A DNA stretch of 64,000 bases from Callaeas wilsoni (Eukaryota; Chordata; Aves; Passeriformes; Callaeidae): positions 62,001-126,000 of the forward strand of contig VWPU01014161.1 of assembly GCA_013398955.1 (NCBI GenBank), read 5' to 3'. This document shows positions 61,701 through 64,000 of the stretch, in pieces (positions within the stretch are counted from its first letter, which is position 1; each line of letters opens with the position of its first letter). A model generated the notes under the pieces. The model did not search any database, was not told where the DNA came from, and saw only the letters and a list, made by a program, of their open reading frames with translations. Position numbers and translations under genes: made by a program.

Positions 61701-64000
61701 ATTCTGCTGACTCAGGGGAGATTTCTGCATGGCTGGGTTGCAAGTACTGAAATTCAATATTAAGCAACAGTATGTATCACTTCACAGCAACATTTTAATA
61801 AGAGTTTTAGAAATACACTACTAAACCCAAGTTCTAGTAAAAGGAGAGAGACCAGAGGACAAACCTATTATATATAGAAGTTGTCTTTACATTTCCTATT
61901 TCATTTTATGCGTGGTCATTCATTAATCTGCTGCAATAATGTATTGAACCTCTTCTGTTACTCTTCTGTTAACTATTTTTGTACTTTATCAATGACAGTG
62001 GTTATTGGCTGTTGTTATACATGTGCTTACAAATTAATAATCAAGAGACAGGAATTGTCTCCTATTTTTTCAATTTGACTTCTTAAGGCTTGTATAGCTG
62101 TCAGTTTTCCAAAGACTGATTTCCAAAGACTTTCAGCACTTTCAATAGCAAACATTATTATCAGAAAATGCTCAGAAAATGAGGGACCAAGTTATCTTTT
62201 AACATTACACCTCTTTCTCCGGGCAAAAGAGGCTAGTCCAGGGCACAAGAAAGAATTATTGTGCAAAATTCACAAAGAAGGAATATGCAGGTGCTCCAGC
62301 TTAGACTAATAAATGCATTTTCTTCATCAAGAAGAGGTAAAGAAATAATGTCCTTGAAGACAAAGAGCCATTGGACAGCAGACATTTGGGTGTGCTTCAC
62401 TAGAAGTGAGCTGCATGTTGCCTGGCCATATCTATGTGGCAGCCAGGAAGGCTTTTCATATCCTGTATGATTTCAAATGATTATTTACTGAACTTGGTAC
62501 TGTATAAACTTCAGTTCCATTTTAAATCCTGTGAAAGAAAACACAGTTATGTCCCTGAAACACAGGAATGGGAGTATAGGAATCAGGAAGTTCCTCCTGG
62601 CTGAGCCCCAGGGGTTTTGTGGCAAGAACAACCACACACATAATAGACAGAGCAAGAGTGGTAGTTCTTAAGGTATTGGATTCACAAGTGCTTCTGCTAT
62701 GACAAAAGTTTTGCTTTTTTCCATCCTCCACCCTCTGCATATGAGCTCACAGGATGCATGGCACGGAATCCTGATAAAATCCCGTTGATTTGTTATGTAT
62801 TAAAGTTTGCCAAACACTAACCCACAAACTTGGGATAGAATGAATTTCTTCTGCCAAAGCACTTAATCTAAATGCTGCAACAGTCTAATGAAGAAAATGT
62901 TGATTTGAAGGTTGCCTGGAAAAAGGATACACATAAATACTTATTCCATGAATTTAAGAGATAACAATATGACAAAGTTATTCCAATAAAAAACTTGCCA
63001 GTTGTGCAAACATTTTTCCCCCCAGTGTGGTGTCACGGAATCAGTAGAATATCTTCTCACCTCGTAACAGAACATGGTGAAGAAATGAAAATAAGAAACT
63101 AGTAGGAAAATATGAAATCTTTAATTAAAAAATGCCTCCTTCAGCATTTTCCTGAAATTATTAAGGGGTTTCTATGAATTGCAGTTGTTTTCTTTGGCTT
63201 ACAAGCTGAATCTGGAGGTTTTCTACTCCCTGATAGAAGTGGCTGTTGAAAACTGGGCAGAAATGATGAGGACTAAAGCACACGAGTTGTGACAGGCCTT
63301 TAATTATCTCACTGAAAACTGAAAGGGGGAGGCAGGAAATATTTTATGAGTAATGTGTTTCTTACATTTTGGAGGAAAAGAAATAACAGAAATGTAGTGG
63401 GAAACGCCATGATAGTTCATGTCAGAACTGTGAAAGACACATAACACTCTATTTTGGGACAAAAAGGAAAAAGATTAGCTAGAAAGAAAAAATCCTGCAA
63501 AACTTGGGTCCAGTGTTCCAGTACAAGAACCCAATCCAGAATGTGTTTTTCAGTACTGCCTGGTTGCTAACACCAGGATTTCAGATTCTTGCTTTATCTT
63601 TGCTGATAACCAAAACCTTCGTCATACAGATGGAGGCTACTCTTCCCTGATCTTCTCTCCTACCTGGCTCCAACTCTCAGCATCATCTCCTCTGAGTAAG
63701 AGCACTCTCCTGGGCAGAGGAGACACATTTCTCAGTGCCTGAGTGCAGTGCAAACCCCGCCACCTCTCTCAGCATCTACGTTTGAGCAAGAGAGACCCTC
63801 AACCCTGCAGGCGTGTCCCTCCCCCAAGAGGCCATCAGTATCCAGCTCTTGCCGTGGCAGCAGCCCCAGGTGCACCCAGTGCCCAGGCTCTCTGCAGAAG
63901 CAGAGCAGCAGCACCACTGGGCGCAGCCTTCCTGCTGGCCTTGTGCTGGCCATGGCCCCTGCCTGGAGCTGCTGCCCTGAAGAAGCTCCTCTCTCTACAC
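58732..64000. other. Unannotated DNA to the window end
   Basis: About 5.3 kb with no gene recognised. GC rises in the last 300 bp (63700-64000) and in a patch at about 61590-61740, without CpG enrichment typical of a promoter and without a recognisable coding frame. The last block could be the edge of a gene outside the window, but nothing in it allows a call. Confidence 0.45.

Noticed and set aside
1..64000. CRISPR arrays, operons, phage or plasmid modules
   Set aside because: The sequence is vertebrate nuclear DNA; no spaced direct-repeat array or compact gene clusters are present.

Overview
The window is most likely nuclear DNA from a passerine (songbird-lineage) bird. Three observations support this. 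First, at least five fragments of chicken-repeat-1 (CR1) LINEs are present, several ending in the CR1 3' octamer ATTCTATG / ATTCTGTG. Second, there is one SINE with a tRNA-Ile(AAU)-like head fused to a CR1-like tail, the layout of TguSINE1, known from passerines. Third, there is a solo LTR with avian ERV organisation. Base composition is AT-rich and CpG-poor except for one sharp CpG island. I see no prokaryotic, plasmid or phage features.

Only one protein-coding gene can be annotated with confidence: a FAM110-family gene, best matched to FAM110C, on the + strand. Its uninterrupted 364-codon reading frame (11991-13085) sits in the 3' half of a CpG island (about 11215-12410). The island contains GC boxes, an inverted CCAAT box, a four-copy 12-bp minisatellite, and a poly-T tract with a possible 5'UTR splice acceptor. 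A canonical poly(A) signal lies 0.9 kb downstream of the stop. A second possible 3' end near 19.8 kb would fit a spliced 3' exon starting near 16.35 kb.

The remaining ~60 kb is intergenic or intronic. Layout: 1-11 kb, no gene, one SINE near 2.4 kb. 11.2-14 kb, CpG island and FAM110C. 14-20 kb, possible distal 3'UTR. 20-28 kb, a short CR1 relic and a GTT microsatellite. 28.2-28.5 kb, a 285-bp all-purine GGAA tract containing the only N. 28.9-29.8 kb, two splice-flanked open segments on the - strand that look like exons of a gene I cannot name. 33.4-37.1 kb, two CR1 copies on the + strand. 42.4-43.0 kb, a solo LTR (- strand). 47.5-48.1 kb, a CR1 relic lacking its 3' end. 58.4-58.7 kb, a fairly young CR1 3' end. 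The rest shows only small simple repeats.

I found no convincing new biological system. The items most worth checking are the two candidate exons near 29 kb, the FAM110C gene model at both ends, and the purine tract with its assembly ambiguity. All family calls rest on recognition by eye; no database search was run.
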